53,049 bases of DNA, from contig WELB01000178.1 of assembly GCA_009602725.1 (NCBI GenBank), positions 63,853-116,901 on the forward strand, written 5' to 3'. A model generated the notes under the pieces. The model saw nothing but the letters and a program-made list of their open reading frames with translations. It was not told where the DNA came from and did not search any database. The stretch comes from Spirogloea muscicola (taxonomy: Eukaryota; Streptophyta; Zygnematophyceae; Spirogloeales; Spirogloeaceae). The translations under genes were made by a program, and so were the position numbers. Positions 31,822-42,030 of the stretch are shown piece after piece (positions within the stretch are counted from its first letter, which is position 1; every line of letters begins with the position of its first letter).

Positions 31822-34800
31822 CGGTTCGACCCACGACACGGCTCGAACGCTCGCCCTCAAGGCGACTTCCCCAAGCTGCGGGTGAAGGCGCTGGCTGCTT
31901 CAAGTGCGGTGCCAAGAGCCATCAGCTCAGGGACTGCCCGGCGGCAGGTCCCTCACGGCCACGTCCACAGCGCCCTATGGGCCGTGACCAGGGCAATTCC
32001 AAGGGCAAGCGTGAGTGCTTGACCCCTGCCTCTGCAAGGCATCTCATTCAGCCAGACGCACTTGAGCTGTTTGATCTTGCTGGCATTGCTGGCCCGTCAA
32101 CCAACATACCGGTTGTGCGCTCCATTCCTGCTTTATTGCAAGGTCTGGAGGCCGGAGGGCCTCTGTTTGTGTGGGTTGCCCACAGTGACTTGCAAGAGGC
32201 TGCAGATATCTATCTGAGCTGGCCTGAGTGCCGTCGGCCTGAAGAAATGCTGTTCTTCATTGTGCCACAGAAGCGCGGCGTGGTTGATCAAGCTCCGCTG
32301 GGGATGTCGCTGTTGTGCTCGCACGAGGCGGGACACAGGCTCCTTAGGCGTAGTGTTGATGCCACTCGGCTTAGGCTTTACCCGACAGCGGTCAGGGTAT
32401 ATGTCGCTCGCACCCCATTCCTTGGCAGTGTCCATGGAGGTCACACTATGCTTTTTGAGGGGCTGGTTGCTGCGGCACCAACGAGGATCCTCATAGACAC
32501 CGGGGCCTCAGTGTCTTTCGTCAAAAGGGATTCGGTGTGCTCCGCTGGCTTGCATTTGCAAGCAGATGGCCTGCCTAGAGTGACATTGGCCGATGGTCAC
32601 CCAGCCGCTGTGTTGGGCCTGTGCAAGGTTCCCATTCGCATCCAGCAATACAAAGCCGAGGTGCCTTGTTATGCCATTGCGTTGACTGTCGCCTTTGATG
32701 TGATATTGGGAGATGATTGGCTTTGTGCCACATCAGCATGCCTTGATTTTAAACGCCAAATTTGCACGGTACAACGTGGCGCACGGCGCTTTGTCCTTCG
32801 CAAGCAACTTCCCTGTGCACCGCCGCTGGCGGCAGGGGCTTCCATTCTGCTATCCGCCATGCAGATGAAGCGATTGATTCACAAGAGCACTGTCCAAATG
32901 GCATTTCTTGTGATGGTGGCGTTAAAAGACGAGTCTAAGCCTGACTTGTGTGTGAATGCTGCGAATTCACATGGCGGGGTTTTTGATAAGCTGCTGAAAG
33001 AGTTTGCGGATGTGTTTCCCGACTCTCTTCTGGACGGTCTACCTCCTCACCGAGGTGTGGCTCATACAATGCCATTGGAGCCAGGCGCCAACCCGCCTTT
33101 CCGTCCCATGTACCGGCTGAGCCCTCTCGAATTTCGAGAGGGCTCATGCAATTCCAGGTTGAGGACCTGCTGGCGAAGGGCTACATTGAGCCATCTCAGT
33201 CGCCATACGGAGCACCCATCCTCTTTGTCCAAAAGAAGGATGGCACTCTACGCATGTGCATTAATTATCGGGCTTTGAACAAGCTGACTATCAAGAACCG
33301 ATACCCATTGCCTCGGATAGACGATCTATTCGATTGGCTCGCAGGGGCTACTGTGTGTAGCTCCCTGGACCTCGCAAGTGGGTATCACCAAATTCGAATC
33401 ACGCCTGCGGATGTTCCAAAGTCGGCAATTCGTACGCCGCTTGGACATTTTCAGTTCAAGGTGCTGAGCTTTGGTTTGACCGATGCACCGGCTACGTTCC
33501 AGGCGGTGATGTCGAGGGTCTTTGGCCCCCTGCTCTACCATTTTGTGCTGGTTTACTTGGATGACATACTGGTGTTCAGCAAAACGCCTGAAGATCACGT
33601 GAACCACCTGCGCCAAGTGCTGCAGTTGCTGCGTGAAAATCAATTGTATGCCAAGCGGTCCAAGTGCGCAATTAACCAGCCAGAGCTGACATACCTCGGG
33701 CATGTCGTGGGCAAAGACGGCATACGTGTCGACCCCAAGAAGACTTCGGTCGTATGGGATTGGCCTGTGCCACAAACTGTGCCTCAATTGCGCTCCTTTT
33801 TGGGATTCGCAAATTATTCCCGAAAGTTCCTACAAGGCTATGGGAACTTGGCACTTCCTCTTACGAAGCTGACTCGTAAGGACGTACCTTGTAATTGGTC
33901 GTCCGAATGCCGGACGGCATTTGAGGGAACACAGCAGGCGTTGACATCTCCGCCTGTGCTGGCCTTTCCTCGTGAAAGCGTGCCATATGAACTCGTCTGC
34001 GATGCCTCTTTGACCGGCATTGGTGCCGTGCTCTTGCAGGAGGGTCACCCGTTAGCGTTTGAGAGCCGCCTGCTGATCCCTGCAGAGCGCAATTACACTA
34101 CGGCGCGAGCAGGAATTGCTGGCTGTGGTGCACGCCTTACGTGTCTGGCGTTGCTACCTGGAAGGTGTGGCATTTACGGTTGTCACGGATCATTGCCCGT
34201 TGACATATTTCCACACGCAGCAGCATTTGACTAGGCGTCAAGCTCGATGGGCTCAGTGCATGGCTCAGTTCTATTTCCAGTGGATTTATCGCCCTGGACG
34301 TCTTAATGTTGCAGACCCTGTGAGTCGCAACATTCGTGGCGCTGATGCGTTGGCTTCCTTGACTGCTTCTGGAGTGCGGGCTACAGGATTGCGTCCGACT
34401 CGTCAAGCTTCTCGGCACACCACGGCTGCGCTCTCTGAGCTCTATGTGCGCATCCGTAAAGGGTATGGCACAGACCCGTGGTTTGCTGACGCCGCCAACG
34501 TAAGCACCCTCGCCGATGACAAAGGCTTCTGGTGGCAAGGTGACGCTATTGTGGTCCCCGACTGCAATGCCTTGCGCACAGACATTATGCAGGAGCTGCA
34601 TGATACGCCTTACAGTGGTCATTTGGGAGTGAGCAAAACCAAACAGGCTGTGCGACGCCTCTTTTGGTGGAAGGGCTTTTCAGCCCAGGTGCGCGCTTTT
34701 GTGGCAAGCTGTGCCACATGCCAGCGTAGTAAGGCAATCTCTGGCAAGCCTGCCGGATTACTTCAGTTTTTGCAGATTCTGGAGCGGAATTGGTCTGATG

Positions 34801-35885
34801 TTAGTGTGAATTTTATCACACAATTGCCTAAGACGCGGAATGGCTATGATGCCATTGTCGTCTTTGTGGATCGTCTGAGTAAAATGGTGCATTTTGCTCC
34901 CACTACTACGCGGGCATCTGCGAAGGATTTCGCTGGCATCTTTGTGGATAAGGTGTGCAAGCTACATGGAGTACCTGAGAGGCTGGTCTCGGACCGCGAT
35001 CCTCGCTTTACAGGTCACTTCTGATAAGAAGTCTGCAAGCTCACTGGCACGAGGCAGTCCATGTCCACAGCCTTTCATCCACAAACGGATGGCCAAACTG
35101 AGCAAATGAATCGAATTCTTGAGGACATGTTGAGGCACTTTGTCAATTCTAGCCACACTGACTGAGCTGACTATTTGGCTCCAGCTGAATATGCTGTGAA
35201 CAATGCCTATGATGCGTCCACCAAGGAGACTCCATTCTTCCTCAACTATGGTCAGCATCCCCGAGCTCCACTTCAGGTGGGGAGGCCGGAACGGGTTCCC
35301 GCCGCGGTAGCCTTTACTGGGACCCTCTTGGAGGCTCAGAGACGAGCTCGGCATTTCTTGGAAATTGCCCAGAGTCGCCAGAAGGCTTATGCTGACAAAC
35401 ATCGGAAGGACGTGTCCTTCGATATTGGTGCGCAAGTGCTGCTGAGCACGAAGCACTTATCCTTGCGGGCTGTGGGTACGCGCAAGTTGCTGCCCAAGTG
35501 GGTTGGACCATTTGCAGTAGTACGCCTTGTGGGCAAGGTGTCCTACGAGTTGAAGACAACCGTGCATTGGAAGGTCCATAGCGTCTTCCATGTGTCCCAA
35601 CTGAGGGCCTTCCTTTCGGACGGTCGTGTCCAACCGCCCCCACCTCCACTCGTCATCGAGGATGATCTTGAGTTCGAGGTGGAAGAGATCTTGTCTCACA
35701 GGGACAAGCCTCGAGGGCGTAAGACCCGTGAGTACTTGGTGAAGTGGCTCGGGTATGGGCCTGAGCACAACACGTGGGAGCCTGCGGCCAATTTGGCAGA
35801 TTGCCCAGATGCTCTCAGGGAATACCTGGCCAAGGGTGGTAATTCTCCTAGGCTTGGTAGAGGCAGCAGCCGTCGGGCATCTTAA
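31803..35885 (+). pseudogene. pol: Pol polyprotein, nearly intact but interrupted
   Basis: The frame opens at 31803 with a CCHC knuckle (CFKCGAKSHQLRDC), then the unnamed linker domain (32100-32330) and protease with LIDTGASVSFV (DTG at 32496). RT begins upstream of 33140, shifts frame near 33140 and continues in 33146-34105, with YLDD at 33552 and LTYLGHVVGKDG. RNase H (VCDASLTGIGAVLLQEG) shifts back near 34103 (extra base in CGGCGCGAG). Integrase then has an H/C zinc module (HDTPYSGHLG, CATCQRSK) and core. TGA-TAA replaces two codons at 35022-35027, and TGA replaces a Trp at 35163. The end has a barrel-like domain and chromodomain EYLVKWLGYGPEHNTWEP, stop at 35883-35885. Confidence 0.9.
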
Positions 35886-35933
35886 TTTAATACCTGTCGG
35901 CTGTTTTCTCGTTGTTCCCGAGGACGTGCACAC

Positions 35934-35948
35934 CAAAGTGGGGAGGTA
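35934..35948 (+). other. Polypurine tract before the 3' LTR
   Basis: CAAAGTGGGGAGGTA sits directly against the 3' LTR start at 35949 and is the expected primer site for plus-strand DNA synthesis. Equivalent AAGTGGGGAG tracts border the LTRs at 6561 and 12386 on the minus strand. Confidence 0.85.
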
Positions 35949-36494
35949 TGTAATGAACCAGCCGATTGGTTGAGCCACATGGCTCTGTTTGCAGTACATG
36001 ACCGGCTATTTGGGACAAGTCGGCCCGCCAGGTGGCGGGCTGGCCAGCCGGGCAAGTGGCCCGCCCAGAGACGGGTCCAGCCCGTCCAGAAATACTCTCG
36101 CTAGGATCCGCCCGTTCAAGGGAGGATCTTTGGCCCGCCGTCTGGCAGGCCATGGGGCGACCCGCTCACACCCCTGGAGGGGGGGGTTGCACAGAAAAGC
36201 ACGAAGAGCCTTGGGGCTGAGGCTCGGCAGGAAGTTCGAAGCGGTGAAGCCCAGGAGCAGCCTTGCCGCTGCTCGCCGCCGCAGCTGCCACCGCACCTTG
36301 CTGCGGGGCCTGCTGCGCCGGCCTGCGCCCAGGAGGTGGAGTCGCCGCCGGACGGCGGCGCCACGGGGCCTGTCTTCCGCTGCGCCTATGCGCTAGTGCT
36401 TTGCCTGTGTAGTGGGTTGGTCCCTAAACCCCTACAGCCGAACTCAAGGAGGACTGCTCACCCTGACTGCGTGTGTAGGGCGAGGTTCCTTACA
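35949..36494 (+). repeat. 3' LTR of the complete gypsy
   Basis: 546 bp, partner of 29728-30274, same TG...CA ends. Differences from the 5' LTR include CCGATTGGTTGAGCCACATG versus CCGTTTGGTTAAGCCAAATG near the start and single-base changes elsewhere. It is followed by the CCGTG target duplication. Confidence 0.95.
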
Positions 36495-38125
36495 CCGTGA
36501 GCCAGGCTATTGGCCTGGCGCGCCACCTCCTTGGCGCTAGTCACTGTCCAGCGCGCCAGTCCCTTGGACTCGCGCGCCGGCCTCTTGGCGCTAGTCCCTT
36601 GGACTCGTGCTAAAGGCCACTGGCCCCTGTGTGCCAGCCTGTTGTATTTGTCGTGTCCCCTTGTCAGGCCCGCCCCTCCAAGGGAGGGCCTTGGGGGCGA
36701 CCCTCGTCACACCCTCAGGGGAGGGGTGGTAGGAGAACCGCTTTAAGTAGTGGGCCTTGGTCAGACTCCGGGGGGAGGGGAGTCGGCTAACGCCCGCGAG
36801 AGACACAGCCCTGGTGCTGCCTAGCCAGCCCCGCTGCTGCCTGCTGCTGCCGCCGCCGCCACAGCTCTGCTGCTGCCGGTTGCTGCCAGCCCGTCGCCGC
36901 AGCTCATCGCTGCGGGCCCTGCCGGCTCTCTGTAAGTCTATTGGTAGTCACCGCTCTAGGGCGGTGCCTCAGGGTAAGACTTCCGCTGCGCTCTGTGCGC
37001 GTTTGTGCGTTGGCGTTCTCCTGTATGAGGATTGTCTCCAAAACACCCTTTGCTCGAATCCAAACCAGGACATTCTGACTCTAACTGTGTGATTAGAGCA
37101 GAGATGTCACAGCCGGCGATGTCTGCAGCGACGAGCTGCGGCGACGGGCTGGGCAGCAGACGGCAGCAGCAGATCTGGGGTGGCGGCTGCGGCAGCAGGC
37201 AAGCAGGGCTATGCCTCTGTCTGGGCGTCACTGGTCCCACTCAAGAGTTTGGCCTCGGCCTACTACTTATAGCGTTCCACCTGTCACCCCTTCCTCGGAG
37301 GGTGTGACGAGGGTAGCCCCAAGGTCCAGCCCCCGGAGGAGCGGACCCGCACGATGGGGATAGGACTGGCGCGGGTAGCCCCCAAGGTCCGGCTCCTGGA
37401 AAAGCGGACCCGCACAGTAAGGATACAGGGGGGGGCCTGCCGCGCCTACTGCGGGCTGCGCGTGGCGCGAGCCTGACGAATGGGATACAAGTCCAGGGGA
37501 CTAGTGCGTGCCGCGCGTGACTGGCACGTGGCGCGCGTGTCCGGCGCGTGATGCGCGCGTAAAGCCCGCATGAAGCCGCTTACCGGAACGTTTAGCTCTT
37601 ACAAACGGGGGGGACGTTGCAGGTCTGAGGTGAATGTGGAATTCATCACCAGCTTGCCAACGACGCGGAACGGCTGTGATGCCATTGTCGTATTTGTGGA
37701 TCGTCTGAGTCATATGGCGCATTTTGTGCCTACAATCACAAAGGTATCAGCACAGTTGTTATATCCGTGGATCGAATACGGAAATTGCACGGAGTTCCCG
37801 AGCGCATCGTGTCTAACCGCGATCCTCGCTTTACGGGGCACTCCATATCCAAGGCAGTTTACCCCTTAACAGATGGTCAGACGGAAAGGATGAATCGGCT
37901 TTTAAAGGACACGTTGCGGCATTATGTAAATTCAGCCAAAGTGACTGGGATAAGCATCTTGCTCCAGCGGAGTACGCTGTGTATATAGCCTGCCATGAGT
38001 TCACTAAAATCACACCCTTCTTCCTCAAACGTGGTCAGCATTCCCGAGCCTTTACAGGTGGGGAGGCCGGAACCTGTCCCCTCTGCGGTAACGTTAACTG
38101 GTAACCTCCTTAAATCTCACCGGAG

Positions 38126-38375
38126 GGCTCGGCAATGCCGTGCATTGTCGTGCAGGCCGCACCTTGCTGCTGCCCTCGGGCTCTGCCGCAGCGCCGTTTT
38201 CCGCCGTCCAGTCACTCCGGGACTGCAATTGCTGACTAGAAGTTGCTGAGCGTCCATCCACAGAGATCACGGATGGTAGTTTGCTTGTATTGCACCTTCT
38301 GGCCCTTCCTGACCGTGTTCATTCTTTGGGCTGGCCTCTCACAGCCATTGCCGTACATCGAAAGGCGCGTTGCCC
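38126..38375 (+). pseudogene. LINE C-terminal end and hairpin tail
   Basis: Plus-strand remnant: a GRTLLLPSGS-like stretch, then LRDCNLLTRSC-type end (frame-broken) near 38235-38250. The 3' UTR follows, with the hairpin GGGCTGGCCTCTCACAGCC at 38328-38347. It joins gypsy integrase sequence at about 38125, so the LINE inserted into, or recombined with, that element. Confidence 0.6.
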
Positions 38376-39489
38376 TTTTGGCTGCTTTCTTGGAAACAGC
38401 TACTCTGGCAGCGGAGTTCGCATCCCACAGGAAACGCAGCAGACAAAGCTGGGAGGGCACACCTACCTAAGCGACTGCATCTGCACAGTCAGAGGCGCAG
38501 CCTTGGACCGGGAGGCACAGCGAAAGTATCACTACACCAGCACGACTCGGTGGGGCAAGGCCTGCGCATTGCAACTTCGCTCGCTTACTCACTCGCTCCG
38601 CGATGACAAGACATGCCGATGCATGAACCTCTAAACCCAGTGTTCAGCAGACTCTGACCTGCTCCACTTGTAAGCCGGATATATTTCTGAGATTTGTTCC
38701 TTGCGACACGATGACAATCCAAGACACATCAAGTGTAGCTATGCGACAGTGTCTCGGTCTTTATGGTTCCTCATTAACTTCCATCAGACAAACTAGACAT
38801 TCGGTGTACTCGCCACCTCTGTCATAGACTAGGGCAGTAATCGAGCAGACAATATCTGACAAGGTGAGCAATTCACGAAGACAATGAGCTCATCCACTTG
38901 TACAGGGGTTGAGGCATAACTCTGTCAACAGCTTCATTGTGACGAGTGACATGGCATCAAACCTGGTGTGCACTTACATTCGCATGCCTCGAGTGTACAT
39001 GTACGACAGTTCCAAATGGAAGCTTCCAAAAGTGCTTCTCCAACTGAAGTCGTTAGGCATCATAAGTACGAGCAGCACGTAAATCTGAAACAGCAAATGT
39101 ATGGACCCAAATGAGGAAGATGCATACCTTGTGATGATCGTGATAGCGAAACTTCAGCGACTGTTGAGCGGATGTAAATGAGGACTGTACACCAGGAATA
39201 AGCTTTGAGGCATGGAGAAAGACGGTGTTGTCGGTGATAGCGATGGGGCTGTCATGAGGACTGCCGATTTGAGAGTTGTAGTCATGATATTGCTGTATTG
39301 GTGATGATACTGATGCTGAATGATTGGATGGATAATTGGACGAATGACTGAATGTAGATGAATGACTTGAATGATTGAAGATGACTGGATGAATGGTTGA
39401 ATGGTTGTTTGAGTAATTTCATGAATGTATGTATGAATGGACCATGTAAGATGGGAGCAGGATGGACACAATGGCGACATAGTCCCCAG
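38376..39489. other. Lower-GC stretch without a recognised gene
   Basis: Base composition drops compared with the repeats on either side. No LTR or LINE signatures and no open frame resembling a known protein were seen on either strand. It may be original single-copy intergenic DNA, or an intron-rich host region whose exons are too short to identify by eye. Confidence 0.4.
39300..39450. repeat. Degenerate GAATGATTG-type minisatellite
   Basis: Irregular units of GAATGA(T/C)TGGAT or GAATGGTTGAATG follow one another for about 150 bp, AT-rich compared with the surroundings. The His/Ile/Gln-rich reading on the minus strand is a consequence of the repeat and not a real protein. Confidence 0.7.
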
Positions 39490-39833
39490 GTCCAGAAATG
39501 GTCCTGAAAAGTGCTCCTCACCTGCACCAAGTAGTGAAAGTGCAACAGCAGGCGTCAAATTTGCACTCGAACTATGCTGGACCCCTTGATCTTGATGTGG
39601 AACGATGCGTCAGGAGGCATGACTGACGTGTCAGCCTTCGATGCACTATGGCATATGAGTAAACTCGGCTTCTTCTGAGTGACGCGCTTTTGCAGCTACA
39701 TGGCACGTACGAGATCGAGTGACGGCAAGCTGGAGTGCAGAGGAGCCTCGCTTTGTGTCGTCGACGTGCCACTCCACTCCTCCTAGCGTTACTTTGCAAC
39801 TCCTCCTGACGGAACCTGTGGGCGGGCGGGCGG
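39490..39833 (-). repeat. Inverted copy of the window-start repeat
   Basis: The reverse complement matches positions 13-345. The pair differ by substitutions such as GTCGACGAC versus GTCAACGAC. The copy ends in GGGCGGGCGGGCGG directly against the N gap. Confidence 0.8.
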
Positions 39834-40426
39834 NNNNNNNNNNNNNNNNNNNNNNNNNNNNNNNNNNNNNNNNNNNNNNNNNNNNNNNNNNNNNNNNNNN
39901 NNNNNNNNNNNNNNNNNNNNNNNNNNNNNNNNNNNNNNNNNNNNNNNNNNNNNNNNNNNNNNNNNNNNNNNNNNNNNNNNNNNNNNNNNNNNNNNNNNNN
40001 NNNNNNNNNNNNNNNNNNNNNNNNNNNNNNNNNNNNNNNNNNNNNNNNNNNNNNNNNNNNNNNNNNNNNNNNNNNNNNNNNNNNNNNNNNNNNNNNNNNN
40101 NNNNNNNNNNNNNNNNNNNNNNNNNNNNNNNNNNNNNNNNNNNNNNNNNNNNNNNNNNNNNNNNNNNNNNNNNNNNNNNNNNNNNNNNNNNNNNNNNNNN
40201 NNNNNNNNNNNNNNNNNNNNNNNNNNNNNNNNNNNNNNNNNNNNNNNNNNNNNNNNNNNNNNNNNNNNNNNNNNNNNNNNNNNNNNNNNNNNNNNNNNNN
40301 NNNNNNNNNNNNNNNNNNNNNNNNNNNNNNNNNNNNNNNNNNNNNNNNNNNNNNNNNNNNNNNNNNNNNNNNNNNNNNNNNNNNNNNNNNNNNNNNNNNN
40401 NNNNNNNNNNNNNNNNNNNNNNNNNN
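39834..40426. other. Assembly gap (593 N)
   Basis: A run of undetermined bases. Open frames predicted across it are artefacts. The left flank is a dispersed repeat and the right flank an LTR, so the two sides may not be truly adjacent. Confidence 0.99.
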
Positions 40427-40676
40427 AGAGAGCTGGTCAATCCGGTCGGCCCGCGGGGCGCCGGCCTGAGGGAGAGCTGACCCACCCGGCCGGCCTGCAG
40501 GGCGTGAGCCCGAGGCGTGCCGACAGGGTACGGAGCCCGGGACCCTCGAACCGTACTTAGCTACACGGAGTGCAGCCAAGCTACCCGCACCGTTTGGGAC
40601 TCCAAACGGTAGATACGTTACGCTCATGTAAGGTTATCGCGCGCCGTTGGCACCTTCAAACGGCGGAAACGTTACA
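40427..40676 (-). repeat. LTR 5' end (U3) fragment, minus orientation
   Basis: The right end GGCGGAAACGTTACA is intact (TGTAACGTTTCCGCC on the minus strand). It contains the CCGTTTGG..CCAAACGG palindrome near 40592-40613 and GCGCGCCGTTGG. The remainder is lost in the gap. Confidence 0.85.
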
Positions 40677-41945
40677 GAGGCCGTCACCGCCATGCTCGCA
40701 CCTTGGCTGCAGGCTTGGCCTGCCGTGTGCCCTGCAAGGCACACGTAGAGCGCATCACATTAGTGGCAGCATAGGATCGCATGGATAGACGCTGCAGCTG
40801 CTCTCTGCAGCAACTACCCGCCGGAGCAGCCCAGCACACCTCATCCCAAATGTCAAGGCGAGCAAGCAGGTCAGCTGCTCCAGCCGTTCCTGGCCTTGCC
40901 CGTTCCCACGGCGGAACTCTCTCGCGCGTGAGAGTCGTCTTGCGAGCAGGCCGCGCTTTGGCTGCTGCTTCTGTGTAACGTTTCCGCCGTTTGAGGATGC
41001 CAACGGCACGCGATAACCTTACATGAGCGTAGCGTATCGACCGTTTGGAGTCCCAAACGGTGCGGGTAGCTTGTCTGCACTCCGTGTAGCTAAGTACGAT
41101 TCGAGGGTCCCGGGCTCCGTACTCTGTCGGCACGCCTCGGGCTCACGCCCTGCAGGCCGGCCGGGTGGGTCAGCTCTCCCTCAGGCCGGCGCCCCGCGGG
41201 CCGACCGGATTGACCAACTCTCTCGGCCTTATGGCTGCATGGCCTCGGTCCTGTGTCCGCATGGCCTCAGTCCCTTGGCCCCGTGAGCCAGGCTATTGGC
41301 CTGGCGCGCCACCTTCTTGGCGCTAGTCCTTTGGACTCGTGCTGTGCAGCGCGCCAGTCCCTTGGACTCACGCGCCGGCCTCTTGGCGCTAGTCCCTTGG
41401 ACTCGCGCTACAGGCCTCTGGCCCTGTGTGCCAGCCTGTTGTATTTGTCGTGTCTTGTCAGGCCCGCCCCTCCGGGGGAGGGCCCTGGGGGCGACCCTCG
41501 TCACACCCTCAGGGGAGGGGTGGCAGGAGAACCGCTAGAAGTAGTGGGCCTTGGTCAGACTCCTCAGTCGACCAACGCCCGAGAGAGACACAGCCCTGCT
41601 GCTGCCTAGCCAGCCCCGCTGCTGCCTGCTGCTGCCGCCGCCGCCACAGCTCTGCTGCTGCCGCCTGCTGCCAGCCCGTCCCGTCGCCGCAGCTCATCGC
41701 TGCGGGCCCTCCCGGCTCTCCGAAAGTCTGTTGGTAGAGTCACCGCCCTCGGGCGGTGCCTCAGGTAAGACTTCCGCTGCGCTCTGTGCGCGTATGTGCG
41801 TTGGTGTTCTCCTGTATGAGGGTTGTCTCCAAAACACCTTATGCTCGAATCCAAACCAGGACATTCTGACTCTAACTGTGTGATTAGAGCAGAGATGTCA
41901 AATTCTGGGTCTCGTCGTAGTGCCTCTTTTCCACCTGCAAGTGGG
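40677..41945 (+). pseudogene. LINE C-terminal remnant split by a solo LTR
   Basis: The plus strand at 40945-40973 reads RAGRALAAAS and resumes after the LTR with GSRRSASFPPAS (41903-41940), matching the LINE tail HARTGSTVAAASGSRQSAAFPASS. The earlier part (40677-40940) is GC-rich and only weakly LINE-like. At about 41946 another LINE tail in the opposite direction begins. Confidence 0.6.
40974..41902 (+). repeat. Solo LTR with TTCTG target duplication
   Basis: A 929-bp LTR, TGTAACGTTTCC...GATGTCAAA (last motif GTCACA with one C-to-A change), flanked by TTCTG at 40969-40973 and 41903-41907. LINE coding sequence continues across it in frame, which supports the exact boundaries. It is very similar to the LTRs at 21140 and 29438. 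Confidence 0.92.
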
Positions 41946-42030
41946 AAGTGGTACTGCCAACGACGGCAAGGGCTGTGAAAAGCCAGCCCAAAAGAATTGA
42001 CAAATATTCGAAGAGGCCAGAAGCGCTTAG
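41946..42030 (-). mobile_element. LINE 3' tail, minus strand
   Basis: Carries the family hairpin (GGCTGTGAAAAGCCAGCCC at 41979-41997, sense on the minus strand) and the neighbouring CAAAAGAATTGACAAAT. No coding part precedes it, because the next LINE tail begins at about 42031, so this is another heavily truncated copy. Confidence 0.65.

Larger units (their letters stand above)
29728..36494 (+). mobile_element. Structurally complete Ty3/gypsy retrotransposon
   Basis: A 6,767-bp element with two LTRs (29728-30274 and 35949-36494), PBS, gag, pol, chromodomain and PPT, bounded by exact CCGTG target duplications (29723-29727, 36495-36499). Domain order is gag, CCHC, linker, protease, RT, RNase H, integrase, chromodomain. 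The LTRs differ at roughly a dozen or more visible positions over 547 bp, so the insertion is not brand new. Pol has two compensating frameshifts and three in-frame stops, so this copy is probably not autonomous. Confidence 0.95.
29438..37111 (+). repeat. Solo LTR (level 3 of nest), GCCGG duplication
   Basis: The plus-sense LTR consists of 29438-29727 plus 36500-37111 (about 900 bp). Ends are TGTAACGTTTCC and GATGTCACA, flanked by exact GCCGG at 29433-29437 and 37112-37116. It lies antisense inside the level-2 LTR. A complete gypsy is inserted after GACCCCGTG. A TATA-like TTAAGTAGTGGG is near 36743. Confidence 0.95.
29191..37621 (-). repeat. Solo LTR (level 2 of nest), GGTCT duplication
   Basis: The minus-sense LTR consists of 29191-29437 plus 37117-37621 (about 750 bp). 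Ends are TGTGACGTCCTG and GGGGGACGTTGCA. The target duplication GGTCT is exact on both sides of the whole block. It interrupts a plus-strand integrase ORF in the codons for NWS. A second LTR is inserted after GAGAGCCGG. Confidence 0.9.
28336..38125 (+). pseudogene. Old gypsy pol, split by a three-level insertion
   Basis: The left block (28336-29190) has RNase H remnants (LESRLRRPAERNYTT pattern, MDHCPLTCFFARQQLHRRKA) and the linker (YRPGKMDVVDPVSRNIAGVA, GYGTDPWFTSETN, NDQGF), then a frame-broken zinc module ending at PRNWS. The right block (37622-38125) resumes with EVNVEFITSLPTTRNGCDAI, VERLS-like core, VPERIVSNRDPRFTGHS and LTDGQTERMNRLLKDTLRHY. GGTCT is duplicated at the break (29186-29190 and 37622-37626). 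RT and gag are absent on the left, and the chromodomain is lost at 38125 where LINE sequence begins. Confidence 0.9.

Noticed and set aside
35022-35165. TGA read as Trp (recoded genetic code)
   Set aside because: TGA ends the TOP3A frame cleanly and its Trp codons are TGG. The retroelement TGA codons are simpler as mutations in a dead copy.
39572-40627. Long open frames crossing the gap
   Set aside because: Most of their length is N; the real ends are a dispersed repeat on one side and an LTR on the other.
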